From Phytophthora hibernalis (Eukaryota; Oomycota; Peronosporomycetes; Peronosporales; Peronosporaceae), in the NCBI GenBank assembly GCA_012656075.1, contig JAAKBF010000168.1, positions 248,001 to 312,000 of the forward strand: a DNA stretch of 64,000 bases, read 5' to 3'. Positions 54,080-64,000 of the stretch are shown here, one piece after another. Under the pieces are notes generated by a model, which was not told the origin of the DNA, did no database searches, and saw only the letters and a list, made by a program, of their open reading frames with translations. Position 1 is the first letter of the stretch, and the number at the start of each line of letters is the position of its first letter. Position numbers and translations under genes: made by a program.

Positions 54080-55141
54080 ATGGACGACTCAGGGAGCCGG
54101 CTGCCGTTCCGGCAGGACTTTCCTCACCTCTCAGATGCCCACTGGGCTACGCTGGAGAAGATGGTTAGTCTCCTGGGCGAGGCAGCATTCGCTGGATTCC
54201 CCAACCTGCCTGCGGAGCAGCAGAGGGCGCGCGTGGAACGCTTCGACAAATACGAGTCGTCGCTGGTTGCCCACGTGAGCGCTGCAGCGCAGGAAGCTGC
54301 TCGCGAGACAATGCGAGCTGAGGCACAGAGTGCGGCGCAGGTGATCCCTCCGGGTTCTGCTTCGTATGCTGCGCGACAAGGAATAACGAAGCCCGTCAAA
54401 ATGCCGGTGCTGACATTTGACGGCAAAGAAGCAGACAGTCTGGTCTTCTGGATTCGATAGATCGAGATAGCGCTGAGCGCTGGACAGATCTACGAATCCA
54501 GGGCCCAAGTCGCCTTCGCGCTTTCCAATCTGGGAGGGTGCGCGCGCATGGGTGATGGCACGAGAGACGTCGTCTCCGGGGTATTTCACCTCGTGGGCGT
54601 TCATGGAACAAGAGCTGCGCTCGACTTTCCTCTTGGCCAATGTGGCCTACCGCTATCGGTCGCTCTTTTTGCGCTGTAAGCAAGGAAAGCGTACGCTTCA
54701 AGACTACGTCATGGAGTTGCAGAACCTCGACGCCGCTATGGTGGGCGCTCCCTCTCTGAGGACGTCAAGGTGACGGTCTTCATGGACGGCGTTCGGCCGG
54801 GTCCGGTCCGGACGGAGCTCTTCTGCAGACAGCCGACGTCTTTCAACAATGCGGTGCATGTTGCCATGCTGGAAGATCATTGCGTGCGCTCGGAGCAGGG
54901 GTATGCCGGCCGCTCGGACACGGTCAACGACGGTCCCACTCCCATGGAGATCTCGTCGGCTGAGTCGGCCCGACCTCAGCGTAACCAACGCGCGAGTGGT
55001 CGTTGCTTTGGATGCAACCAGCTTGGCCACTTCCGTCGGAACTGTCCAACGAACCCGTGGAAGGTAGGCAAGGCCAAGGCGGCTCTGCCGTCCCTTAACA
55101 TGATCAAATCTGCGGGGTCGGAAAACGACAACTCCCAGTAG
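54080..55141 (+). pseudogene. Gag with CCHC zinc knuckle
   Basis: MDDSGSRLPFRQDFPHLSDA starts the capsid region; MPVLTFDGKEADSLVFWIR is followed by an in-frame TAG (54458), then IEIALSAGQIYESRAQVAFA. After two frame changes it continues SPGYFTSWAFMEQELRSTFL, FLRCKQGKRTLQDYVMELQN, TVFMDGVRPGPVRTELF and the zinc knuckle CFGCNQLGHFRRNC. It ends at a TAG at 55139. The stops replace Glu/Gln-type codons, so this copy is probably not functional unless some breaks are sequence errors. Confidence 0.8.
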
Positions 55142-55185
55142 GTGCGGGACGCCCTGCTGGGAGACTTCGCTCCTCCTCGAGGTCG

Positions 55186-56253
55186 GTGGCTCTGCCACCT
55201 CCGCCTCCTAGAGAGGAAGTCCCTGGGACGACACTGTTGTGTCTCTCCGTGGCCGCCGCGCGGCCTAAACGCGTGGTTATCACGGCCAGTGTAAAAGGGT
55301 ACGACGAACCGCTGACGATCCTGATTGATTCGGGAGCGTCCTACAACTTCGCGACGAAGTCCAGTGTGGCCAAGAATAGTGCATTGTATGCTAGTGCTTT
55401 GGAAGCATCTAAGAATAATACCAATGTATCTGTTCGCCTGGCGACTGGGTCCATCGTATCTACGCGAAAGGTTCTTCTATCCTTGAACGTCAAGTTTGAC
55501 GACTTCAACTCGGTCGAACCGTTCATTGTCCTTGACATGGATGATCGGTACGATCTTATCCTCAGCATGCCTTGGTTGACAAAGCACGAGTCGTGGATCG
55601 ACTGGAGAAGTCGCACCATCGGTGCTAGTCACAAGCCCCTCGCGGACAGAGCCCTGGCGGGTCATGTCCCCTCCTCTTCCCGGGGCGGGTTTGTGCACGA
55701 GCATCGCATTCACGTGGCGAACGGCACTTCGCACGTACTACTGAAGTACTCGATCTGCCTACGGCGTTGCCTTGCACCTTCGAGAGCTCAAGAGCTTTCA
55801 GTGGATGTGGGAGAATGTACGGAGGTTCCGTGTGTGTCTCACGATGAGGCTCATGGATCTCTCAAGATCGAGAGCGTCGCTCAGGCCAGTGGAGCCGGCG
55901 ATGGACAAGTCGCTGGAGCCGGTGCTCGCGCAAGGAAGAGTGGTCGAGCAGGGTCTCCCACTACGCAAGGCGTCGATGCTGGGTCAGCTCGCGCAGGACA
56001 AGTCGCTGGAGCCGGAGCTCGCGCAACACAGAGTGGCCAAGCAGAGACTCCCACGTTGGAAGATGTTCAGGCTGCGTCAGCCGTTGCAAGTTCATACCGC
56101 GAGGCGGTCTCTTCGGGTGAGACGACCACTCCAGTGGTGTTTGATGCTCTCACAGAAAAACGCAAGGAAGGCGTGAATCTGGCTCCCCTGCCTACCGTAG
56201 CGGAGCTACTCGAGTTGGAAGAACTCTCATACGTGGAATTTTGGATTCGCTGA
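55186..56253 (+). CDS. Retropepsin-like protease region
   Basis: The aspartic protease motif is LIDSGASYNFATKSS (55318-55362), with flap-like RLATGSIVSTRKVLLSLNVK and a later DLILSMPWLTKHESWIDWR, typical of gypsy proteases. A Gly/Ala/Arg-rich linker with a repeated block (GQVAGAGARARKSGRAGSPT, GQVAGAGARATQSGQAETPT) precedes the link to RT. The frame differs from gag. Confidence 0.8.
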   Translation: MALPPPPPREEVPGTTLLCLSVAAARPKRVVITASVKGYDEPLTILIDSGASYNFATKSSVAKNSALYASALEASKNNTNVSVRLATGSIVSTRKVLLSLNVKFDDFNSVEPFIVLDMDDRYDLILSMPWLTKHESWIDWRSRTIGASHKPLADRALAGHVPSSSRGGFVHEHRIHVANGTSHVLLKYSICLRRCLAPSRAQELSVDVGECTEVPCVSHDEAHGSLKIESVAQASGAGDGQVAGAGARARKSGRAGSPTTQGVDAGSARAGQVAGAGARATQSGQAETPTLEDVQAASAVASSYREAVSSGETTTPVVFDALTEKRKEGVNLAPLPTVAELLELEELSYVEFWIR

Positions 56254-58787
56254 AGGCGGGCGAGTTCGAGGAGATGCTCCTCATCCACCGCGAACACGAC
56301 TCGGTCGAGCTCAATACCTCTTCGGTCATGGACCCGGAGGTGCTTGAAGATGAGCGGTCCTCGTTGAGGCAGAAAAGGTATGGCGCGGCCATCCTGAAGG
56401 ACCCGTCGGACCCGTACTACCCTCTCCTGATGGAGTTCTCGGACGTCGTCAGCGATGACCCACCGTCGGTGTTGCCTCCGGATGGGGGTTCGACACGAAA
56501 TCGATCTGGTGCCGGGCACCAAGTACTGCACGACTCGCCAGTGGCCATTACCGAAGGAGCAAGTCGACGTAATCGACGCCTTCTTCGCAGCCAAGTATGC
56601 CGCGGGTATGGTACGCGAGTCGAAGTCGCCGCACTCGTCCCCGACGTTTTGCGTAAAGAAACCCAACGGTAAATGGCGCATGGTGCACGCGTTCAACAAG
56701 TTGAATGCAGCGACGATACCGGCGTCCACGCCAATCCCTCGGAAGGACGTGTTGCAGAACAACATGGCAGGATGCGCTATCTTCAGCGCACTCGACATGG
56801 TCGATGGCTATTATCAGCTGCTGATGCGCGAGTCCGACGTACCCTTCACAGCGGTGAGTACTCCCAGTGGGATGTTGTGGGAGTGGCTTGTGATGCCCCA
56901 GGGGCTGTCAAACGCTCCGGCCACGTTCAATCGGCTGGTGACGCAACTTTTTCGGCCGATGCGGGCGTTCGCACAGACGTACTTCGATGATATCTTCGTG
57001 CACAGTCGTGCCTCGGAAGACAAGACGGCCGTCGAGGCTCACATCGATCACCTCCGCGAGGTTTTAATGTGCATGCGCGAGAATCGCTTGTATGCGAACA
57101 TCAACAAGTGCATCTTCGGCGCCGAAGAGATTCCCTTCTTGGGATGTTTCCTTGGCAAGGATGGCATCCGCGCAGATCCGGAGAAGGTTTGCGCGATTGC
57201 GCAGTGGCCAGTTCCCGTATCCCAGAAAGACCTACGTAAGTGGTTTGGCCTAGCCAACTACTTGCACAAGTACAGTGCCAATTATGCCGAGATGGCGCGG
57301 CCATTGACCAACCTCCTGAAGAAGGACACGGAGTGGTCGCGGAACGACGAGGCTCACCAAGCGTTTGAGTCTATCAAAAGAAGCTTGCAGAGCGCTCCGA
57401 TCTTGGTTTTGCCAGACGACGATCGCCCGTTCAGTGTAGTATGCGATGCATCGGACTTTGCCATTGGTTGTGCGCTTCTGCAAGTCGATGCCGATGGCAG
57501 AGAGCGAGTGGTCTCGTTCCAGTCGCGCCAACTAAAGGCGGCAGAGAAGAACTACCCGGTACACGACAAGGAACTTCTCGCTATGAAGTACGCGCTGGTG
57601 AAATTTCGGGTACACCTGCTTGGCAGTAAACCCTTTGTGATCTACACAGACCACGCGTCCTTGCGGACTGCGACATCGTCGCCTCATCTCTCCCAACGCA
57701 TGACGCGGTGGCTCTCCTTCAACGCGGAGTATAACTTCACAGTGGAGTACAAGCCAGGAAAGCAGAACGTCCTCGCGGACGCACTTTCCCGACGTCCGGA
57801 CTACGAGCTGGTGCACGTCGCGTACCTCGAGTCCCCGCTCTATGATCTTCTGCGAGAGGCGTACGCCGAGGACGAAGATCTGGTCGATCTCGTTAGAGCA
57901 CTCGGTATGCCGAAGGCAGCGGTGAAGATAACTGCGCGGCAGCGCTCGCGGTTGCACCGCTACTCTCTGGTCGAAGGTCTCCTCTATTACCAAGTCGATG
58001 AAGGCGAAGAGCCTCGCATAGTCGTTCCTAACGACGAGGACTTGCGGCATCGCGTTCTCTACGAGGGTCACGACACGCCGCTCAGCGGCCATCTTGGACG
58101 TGAGAAGACGTACACGTCCGTGGCGCGCAACTTCTGGTGGCCTCACATGTACAAGTGGGTTCGTAAGTACGTGCAGACGTGCGAAACGTGCCAACGTGTG
58201 AAACCCGCTCCTCGTCATCGGCTCCGTTGATGAGCTTGCCGGTGCCGGCCGATTGCTGGCGCTCGGTGAGCATGGACTTCATCTTCGAGCTTCCGGCAGA
58301 TGCACGCGGCCACACTGGTATCTTTGTCTTCGTTTGCCGTCTCAGTAAGATGGTGCGGCTAGCCGCAGTGAAAAAGTGTGACGGCGCCACAAGCGGCTGA
58401 ACTCTTTGTCGACAATGTCTTTCGACATAATGGCCTTCCGGAGGCGTTCGTGAGTGATCGGGATCTCCGCTTCGTCTCACACTTCTGGAAACACTTGTTC
58501 CGTCTTCTCGGAACGAGATTGGACATGTCCACGGCGGACCATCCGCAGACAGACGGTCAAACCGAGCGGGTGAACCGCGTGTTGGAGGATGTGTTGCGCA
58601 GCGTCTGCGCCGAAGAACCCACAAAGTGGAGCACGCTGCTGCCGCAGGTTGAGTTCGCGCTGAATAATGCTGTGCATTCGTCGACGGGTTTCACCCCATT
58701 CTACGTTAACAGGCTACGCCATCCGCGTACGCCACTGTCGTTACCTCCGGCTTCTAATTTGAGTGGGGGAGGATGACGCCGAAGACC
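56241..58787 (+). pseudogene. Reverse transcriptase, RNase H and integrase core
   Basis: After a linker (EEMLLIHREHDSVELN) and one frame change, RT runs from EIDLVPGTKYCTTRQWPLPK through SALDMVDGYYQLLMRESDVP and AQTYFDDIFVHSR (YFDD catalytic box) to GLANYLHKYSANYAEMARPL. RNase H: SVVCDASDFAIGCALLQVDA, VHDKELLAMKYALVKFRVHL, YTDHASLRTATSSPH. Integrase: HDTPLSGHLGREKTY ... CETCQRV zinc finger, then MDFIFELPADARG, VSDRDLRFVSHFWKH and HPQTDGQTERVNRVLEDVL (D, D, E). One open frame of 591 residues covers RT to the zinc finger; breaks lie near 58205 and 58375. Confidence 0.92.
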
Positions 58788-59903
58788 CACGGGGCCTTAA
58801 AGGCCTGTGTCCGTCCGTCAAACGGAACCTGTTGGCGTTCATCGAGACTGGTGATACCGTAAGGCAACGTGTCCGGGACGCTATGGCTGCCGCGCAAGAC
58901 ACACAGAAGGAAAACAGTGATCGCCGAGGGCGAAGGAACGTGCATGTGTTTAAACTTGGGGACCAGGTCCTCTTAAACGCTAAAAACCTCCCTATACAGG
59001 CGGTCACTACGGTGGGCAGCACAAAGCTGCGTCCAAGGTTCGTGTGGCCGTTCACGGTCATCGGAGACCATGGCAACACATATACATTGGATCTGCCGTC
59101 GGCTATGGCCACGCACCCGACGTTCTACGTGGGACTTCTTAAGCCTTATCACCAGGCCGAGGTGAATGACTCTGAGAGTCCGACGTATTCGCGAAGTGGC
59201 GAAACGCGTTCGCCATCATCTGCATCATATCCGCCGGAGGAACGGTCGCAGCAGGAGGAGCAGCCGCAGGGGCGGAGCAGTCGGAGGAGCACGGCTCTCC
59301 AACGCCTCAACGCGAGAGTAGAGGTCGCGGCGCCACCCAAAGTGCTTGTGAAGCTCAGCACGGTGATTCGCGAGGGCTCTCTCGCTCTCCGAGCATCGAT
59401 AAAGCGCTTGTCGAAGGTCCTCGCTCGAGCGATCGACCTGCCGCTGGCGATCACCCGCACTGCGTTCGAGTTGAACCACACTTGGAGCCAAATGACTCAC
59501 AGTCGACTCGACGGAGTGCAGGTTCCCTCGCAGGGCCACTAAGTCAGTCCTCTGCGACTCCAAGAGCCGTTGGCAACCCTCCACTACAGTCACGAGCTTC
59601 GTGTAGTCAGAATGGCCAACAGGCGCTGAAGCGCGCGCCGCCAACACCTGACGCGGAGCGTCCCGATCCGTGGACGCGTCCGTTGCGTCCCCGCCTCCAC
59701 TGATCGGTAATGAGGGCGCTCTCTACTTCCATATCGACAGAATACTGAGGCGCCGCGGGCGTAGCGGTCACTACCAATACTTGGTGAAGTGGCGCGGCTA
59801 TCCGGAGGATCAAAGCACGTGGGAGGCTGGTAGCCGTCTCTCTGAGGACTGCGCCGACATCGTGGCCGCATATGACCGCTCCCCTGGAGCCGGTCGGCGC
59901 TAA
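58763..59903 (+). CDS. Integrase C-terminal domain and chromodomain
   Basis: SH3-like segment GRRNVHVFKLGDQVLLNAKN, LRPRFVWPFTVIGDHGNTYT, HPTFYVGLLKPYHQAE, then a disordered Ser/Gln-rich linker. In a second frame (59670-59903) is the chromodomain: YFHIDRILRRRGRSGHYQYL VKW, RGYPEDQSTWEAGSRL. Chromodomains steer chromovirus integration to marked heterochromatin. The frame change lies between 59350 and 59670. Confidence 0.85.
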
Positions 59904-59929
59904 CGGCGCCAAGAACACTGCACGGTTCT

Positions 59930-61436
59930 ACCGGCTGCGACTGCCACGACTTATGGATCTTCTGCACAACCTCCTCGAGGATAACGCCTGGGGTGGGCTT
60001 CGAGCGCTCGAGGTATCGGTTACGCCACTGGCCATCCACGATGGACTTCGCCATGCGGAAGCGGAGGCGCCGTTGGGCCAGCCAGTCGATACGGAACGGC
60101 GAGTCGTGAACTCGGGCAAGGGGTTCCCAAGTGGTGCAGCCAGTCTGTGAACTCGCGTTCGTTGGACTGGCGGGCGAGGCCCGTGTCGTCGTTGAGGACA
60201 ACGGGACACTCGTCGTACTGCTGCACCGCCTTACCCGGCTCACGACTCTGTCGAAGGTATTCGCGGTACTCCCGTACGGGCCAGTATCGCAGCGCGAGCA
60301 GCTGAACTTTGTTTCGAGGTGCCGCTGGCTCGTGATCTCGCTTCGAGGTTCGTCGCTGCTCCGCAGCCTCCCTCACATCGCGGGCACGATCGTGAAGGTG
60401 CTGGCGGTTGTCGGGCTGAAGCAGTCCTTCGGGTACGTCATCACCGTCGCCGACGTTGGTGATAACTTGGGCTTCCGCTTGGCGGCTTCAGCAGCAGTAC
60501 TGCGAGGAGTTGCAGGACTCCCCGGATGGAGACGCCGCTGTTGCTCGGTGAGCTTAGGTGAAGTGCTTGGGTCGTTGACCTCGCCCGACTCCAGATCCGA
60601 CTCGCTGTAGTCGACCTCGTCCGAGGCATCCTCCTCGAAGCGGTGCTTCGCTTCACTTGTTGCACCCGACTCGGGTTTGCGATCGGTGGCTGAGGCAGCG
60701 TCCGTGGGTGCGTCGCTGGTCTGCTTTGCAGTCGCCGAGTGGGACTTGTCGTCGCCGGCCTCGGAAGCGTTGTCGCCGTCCCTCGGAACTTTGGACCATC
60801 GTCATCAGCAGCTCTGTGAGCCTCGTCGCCGCGGTCCGAAGCTTTGTCGACAGGACCCGGGACTTTGGAAGTCGCTGCTGTCGCTGCTGTCGCTGCGGTC
60901 GTTGCCGTCGGCGCGCTCGCATCTTCCGCTCTTGGAGCTTCGTCGCCGTGGGATTCCGGGCTGTCGTCGCCCAGAACTAGGTTCGGGTTGGTCTCGCCGT
61001 CGGAGTCCGACTCGTTGTCGCTGCCGCCTTCGTACGGTCCGGGCAGGGTGACCTCGGTGCGTTTCCTGCTGGACCGGGATCTGGTCGCAGCGGGCTTAGC
61101 CCTGTCGTCGGGCTTCTGGGAAGCCTTCTTCGGATGCCGAGGCGGCTTCTTCGATTGGGCTTCGCCGCCTTTCGTCTTGTGGTCGGCGGCGCGGAGCGCC
61201 TTGGAGTCGACGCGCTTGGGCATCGCAAGTGGTGCGGGTCTTGGCATGTTGCCCGGTGGGCGTCTTGGATTCTCGGCGGGTGTTCGCTCGGGCGCAAATT
61301 GCGGAATGAGGCGTTGCCTGTGCGGTTCGCTGGAATTCCCCCTGGGACAAGGTGCTTCCCGTTTGGGTGTGGGAGGGTGTAATGGGACCACTTGACAGGA
61401 GGCGACCATTGTTCTCTGTGATGTGGTCCACACCAT
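59930..61436 (-). CDS. Long antisense ORF in the 3' region of the chromovirus, unknown function
   Basis: Opposite to gag-pol. Starts lie in the LTR (61436) or at 61247 (MPRPAPLAMPKRVDSKALRA). Basic Pro/Lys-rich N-terminus (KKPPRHPKKASQKPDDRAKP), acidic middle (YEGGSDNESDSDGETNP; in the next frame DASDEVDYSESDLESGEV), then a folded-looking C-terminus: KVQLLALRYWPVREYREYLR, AVQQYDECPVVLNDDTGLAR, REFTDWLHHLG, FRIDWLAQRRLRFRMAKSIV, EEVVQKIHKSWQSQP. Continuity needs about four one-base restorations, each fitting a missing base. I do not recognise a family. It overlaps the chromodomain end only slightly. Confidence 0.5.
61366..61377 (+). promoter_or_regulatory. Polypurine tract before the 3' LTR
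   Basis: GGTGTGGGAGGG directly precedes the LTR start. It would prime plus-strand DNA synthesis. Confidence 0.6.
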
Positions 61437-61797
61437 TGGTGTCCGTCACACGCGTGGTGTGTGGCACGTCAAGGACTTAATTTGTACTTCAGTCGTATTT
61501 AAGTGGTACGTCAGTTGTATTAAAGCAGTACATCTAAATGGGTGGTCCCCATTAGAACAGATCAGATTAGACAGGGATTCAGTATGCAGATAGTTAGCAG
61601 TAGTTAAAACTACAACAGTGTTCTTAATATAAATCAGTTTAACTCTAACCCGGAAGTTCGCAAGTCAATTGGTACTCGGTACCATATTGGACAGGAAGGC
61701 CAGGCCTTTGCAAGCTTACAGCAGGAACGCTAGGCCTCTGTTGTGGTTAGCGTGTTAACGCTTCCTCTAAAGCTAAGGTGCGTGTGACCCCGTCACA
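61378..61797 (+). repeat. 3' LTR
   Basis: 420 bp. Differs from the 5' LTR at GGGACC for GGGGCC, TATTTAAG for TACTTAAG, GGCCAGG for GGACAGG, AGCGTG for AGTGTG, GCGTGTG for GCGTATG, and one C fewer in the terminal C run. Confidence 0.92.
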
Positions 61798-62879
61798 TAT
61801 CTGGGAGTAAATTTTGCTCAGCGATTCTGGTTCTTGATCGTCTTGGAAACAAATAGCGCAGACCGGAGCGTCGATTTCATCTTGTCCCTCTTCAGCAAAT
61901 GACAAGCTGTTAAGTGCATGGGCCCCTCACCCATAAGCAAACGCAACGTGCTTTTGGTTCACAAGCTGGCGTCGAACAGCGCTCATCAGATTGCACGAAT
62001 CCGAGATAAACGCGAACACAACGTCGCGCTTGAGAAACACACCGAGTCGAGTAATAGCGTCTGCAATCTTCGCTGTGACCTCGTCTTCTGCTTCCTTCTT
62101 CAGGTCCGGGCGAAGATACTCAACAAACCACGGACGTGGATCATGCGCCATGACGTTTGACATGCTGCGTGATAGAACATTAGTAGCGCCATCGATGCCG
62201 ATGGTTACGGCAGGAGCATGGACGAGAGAAGTACCCATATCATGCATTGTTGACGCGTACTTACTATCCAGCAATGTCGTAGAAATCACATCCGTCGATG
62301 GTGGCGACCAGGTAGGTGTAATGACTCGGAAGAACGCTTCCCATGACGGATGTGAAAGAGATCAAATTCCACTGCTGTTTCGTGAAGTGCTGCAGCAAAC
62401 AGCTCGTCCACAGCTTGGCGTTCATCACGGTTAAATCCAGGATACATCCGCGCCTCGAGCAGTTCAATTATGGTTTTTATCAGGTGAAACTCGCTGTCAC
62501 TTTCAAGTGGCAGGTGGGCGGGCATGCGACCAATACTGCGCGGCTTTTTCTTGCAATTGACAGTCTGCGTTCGCATATTCTGCGCCACGGCAGATAAAGA
62601 TAGGCTGCAATACTTGCAGCGGGCTCTCTTGACGCTGAATTTGGGATAGCTGTATTCGTCGCCAAAGTGGTCCCAGTGAGCTCCGCGCTTGTGCCCCGCC
62701 ATCTTGCGTTCCCGGTTGCAAACTGGAAATGAGAGTCGACCTGGACGACGGAAACTCAACACAGCTCTATAGCCAGTGCAAGCTTGATGGCTGGCAGGTG
62801 CTGTTGCATGCTGGTGTACGAATTGGCACCTCAAATGGCAATCTGGCGGCAGGAGTGGGAACGAAGCCGTTGTCGCGTG

Positions 62880-64000
62880 GCCACAAGTAAACACCGAATT
62901 GAAAAAGAAACGAAAAAGAATGAAACGAACGTTCGGAATCATTCGAAATCAATATTTTTAAAGCACCCTTCCATAGCGTCAGGTGCGGTTACTTCCAATA
63001 CATTTCACGTCCAGGCTGGTGGTGAACATGGTCTTGAGACAACAGGGCAAAAAGCATCGGGATTGATATGGCTTTAAAGCCAGAGGTAGATAGTCTGTTG
63101 AGAGGCGGTGCTGGTCCAAAGCGCTGTCGTGTTCTCCTTTTGAAAAAGTATGCAAAAGACAAGGCCATGATCGCTAAGATCCCCGACCAGACGATGGTGA
63201 AAATCGCAAGGCGTCCATGAAAAAGCCGCAAAACAACCTGGGGTGTTTCCAACTTCACTGACATGATGCAGTGAGCAAGTTCGCGGATGTGTACCACCCC
63301 TGCACTTGTCTTTGGTTGCGAGGGGTTTTCAAGTCGATACAGATAAGACCAGCTTCGCCCAGAAAGATTTGGAATTTCAGAATGACTTGATTATCTTGAA
63401 AATGTTCAATCACACGTTTACTAGCGAGGACAACAAGGAGGCAGCGTCGTTTAGTTCATCTTCACGTTTCGGCGTTTATTTCGCAATGTGTACTATTCTG
63501 TGGAGGCCCAACACAGTGACGGAGTTGTTGGGTTAACGGATGGCACGTACCGAATCGACTTCAGTTGTACCCCGAATTGTATCTGCAATTGTTTTAACTA
63601 TTGACTGTTTGTAGATCGCTGGAGGCTTGTATGCTTCGGCGCGGCTTGCGGACGCTACGATCATGATCTTCTTAGCTATCTGCGTTCGTACGTCCCGTGG
63701 ATCTATATGTTTGTGCGCACAGAGCACGAGTACGCGTACAACGTCATGCTCAGCACAATAGCTGCGTTCGCCACCAAGTTCTTTGGCGCCACACTGACAG
63801 TTAAGTACGGGAGCCAAGACCATGCTTCTTACATCGTAAACGCGTACATGAAAGTTTGGTCGGGTGTAAAGATCATCAACTGCTACCCACACCTCACTAG
63901 AAAGGCGTTTGGTAAAACCGGGTTGCTAAAAATCCGGACTTCTTCAAAACGAACATCGAGAAAAATATTCGCGAGCGCGGGCTGGCTCGATCGCCAGAGC
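62880..64000 (+). pseudogene. MULE transposase, runs off the right edge
   Basis: MALKPEVDSLLRGGAGPKRC (63069) and LLKKYAKDKAMIAKIPDQ form the region after the FLYWCH-like finger; RMCTTPALVFGCEGF follows a stop. The core appears as YMFVRTEHEYAYNVMLSTIA, AFATKFFGATLTVKYGSQDH and YIVNAYMKVWSGVKI, around the middle catalytic Asp, then NPDFFKTNIEKNIRERGLAR at the end of the window. Stops and frame shifts are frequent (63230-63560). Probable FLYWCH remnants lie upstream to about 62880. Confidence 0.6.

Larger units (their letters stand above)
53594..61797 (+). mobile_element. Full-length chromodomain Ty3/gypsy retrotransposon (chromovirus), 8204 bp
   Basis: LTRs of 421 and 420 bp begin TGT and end ACA, differ at about five bases plus one indel, and are flanked by the 5-bp duplication TATCT (53589-53593 and 61798-61802). 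Internal order is PBS, gag, protease, RT, RNase H, integrase, chromodomain, an antisense ORF and a purine tract. The insertion is recent, but the ORFs carry stops and frame breaks. Confidence 0.95.
52863..62702 (-). pseudogene. hAT-type transposase gene, split by a chromovirus
   Basis: 5' part: BED-like finger after the ATG at 62702 (MAGHKRGAHWDHFGDEYSYP, ARCKYCSLSLSAVAQNMRTQ), then FNRDERQAVDELFAAALHET, and after one lost base near 62338 the core VITPTWSPPSTDVISTTLLD, TIGIDGATNVLSRSMSNVMA and VFAFISDSCNLMSAVRRQLV. It reaches KIYSQI at the insertion point. 3' part (53593-52863): YPKLSELLVKVCCSPGSTAA and ERQHKVGKRAHTAARNRTGA, the hAT dimerisation region, with an acidic tail to the stop at 52863. 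Further stops and frame changes near 61920 and 53545 show decay. Confidence 0.7.

Noticed and set aside
1..64000. RxLR or Crinkler effector genes
   Set aside because: I looked for a signal peptide followed by RxLR/dEER or LFLAK motifs and saw none that I could support.
1..64000. CRISPR array or bacterial operon
   Set aside because: No regular spaced repeats of the right size and no bacterial gene layout; the tandem repeats have no spacers.

Overview
The window looks like nuclear DNA of an oomycete, most likely a Phytophthora-like member of the Peronosporales. The evidence is compact genes with short GT-AG introns, an ankyrin-kinase and a pseudokinase of the type expanded in oomycetes, a KRE6/SKN1-type glucan-synthesis remnant, and a dense mixture of Crypton, MULE, hAT, pogo and chromodomain Ty3/gypsy elements. 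I could not run any search, so family assignments rest on motifs read by eye.

Bases 1-9145 form a gene-dense block: APC7 (minus, runs off the left edge), an ER-retained FKBP prolyl isomerase (minus), a Ric8-like G-alpha chaperone (plus, 3' end missing), a long TPS/TPP-type trehalose protein (minus), and a C-tail-anchored protein (minus). FKBP and Ric8 share a 158-base divergent promoter. Several of these genes need single-base restorations to read through. Every such break fits loss of exactly one base, which points to consensus errors.

Bases 9146-28984 are accessory DNA: two tRNA-like structures with abnormal anticodon arms; three Crypton tyrosine-recombinase remnants, one bounded by 93-bp direct repeats and carrying a nested pogo-type element; a MULE fragment; a truncated minus-strand chromodomain gypsy element; a gag-like relic; a LINE fragment; 117-bp and 51-bp tandem repeats; and a 270-bp TA-flanked MITE.

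Bases 29239-37900 hold an intact ankyrin-kinase gene (minus), a KRE6-like pseudogene, a hAT remnant, a TTAA-flanked MITE and a coiled-coil pseudokinase (plus). Bases 38000-44400 are mostly dispersed repeats: ATTGGCTAAAA motifs, a GC-palindrome repeat family, two degenerate GACGATAG arrays and a 61-base palindrome.

Bases 45616-49969 return to genes: a PaiB-like flavin-binding split-barrel protein and a tandem pair of secreted lactonase-type beta-propeller proteins. Bases 52863-62702 are a minus-strand hAT transposase gene interrupted by a full-length, recently inserted chromovirus (8204 bp, near-identical LTRs, TATCT target duplication). The chromovirus carries a long antisense ORF between its chromodomain and 3' LTR. 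A plus-strand MULE transposase runs off the right edge.
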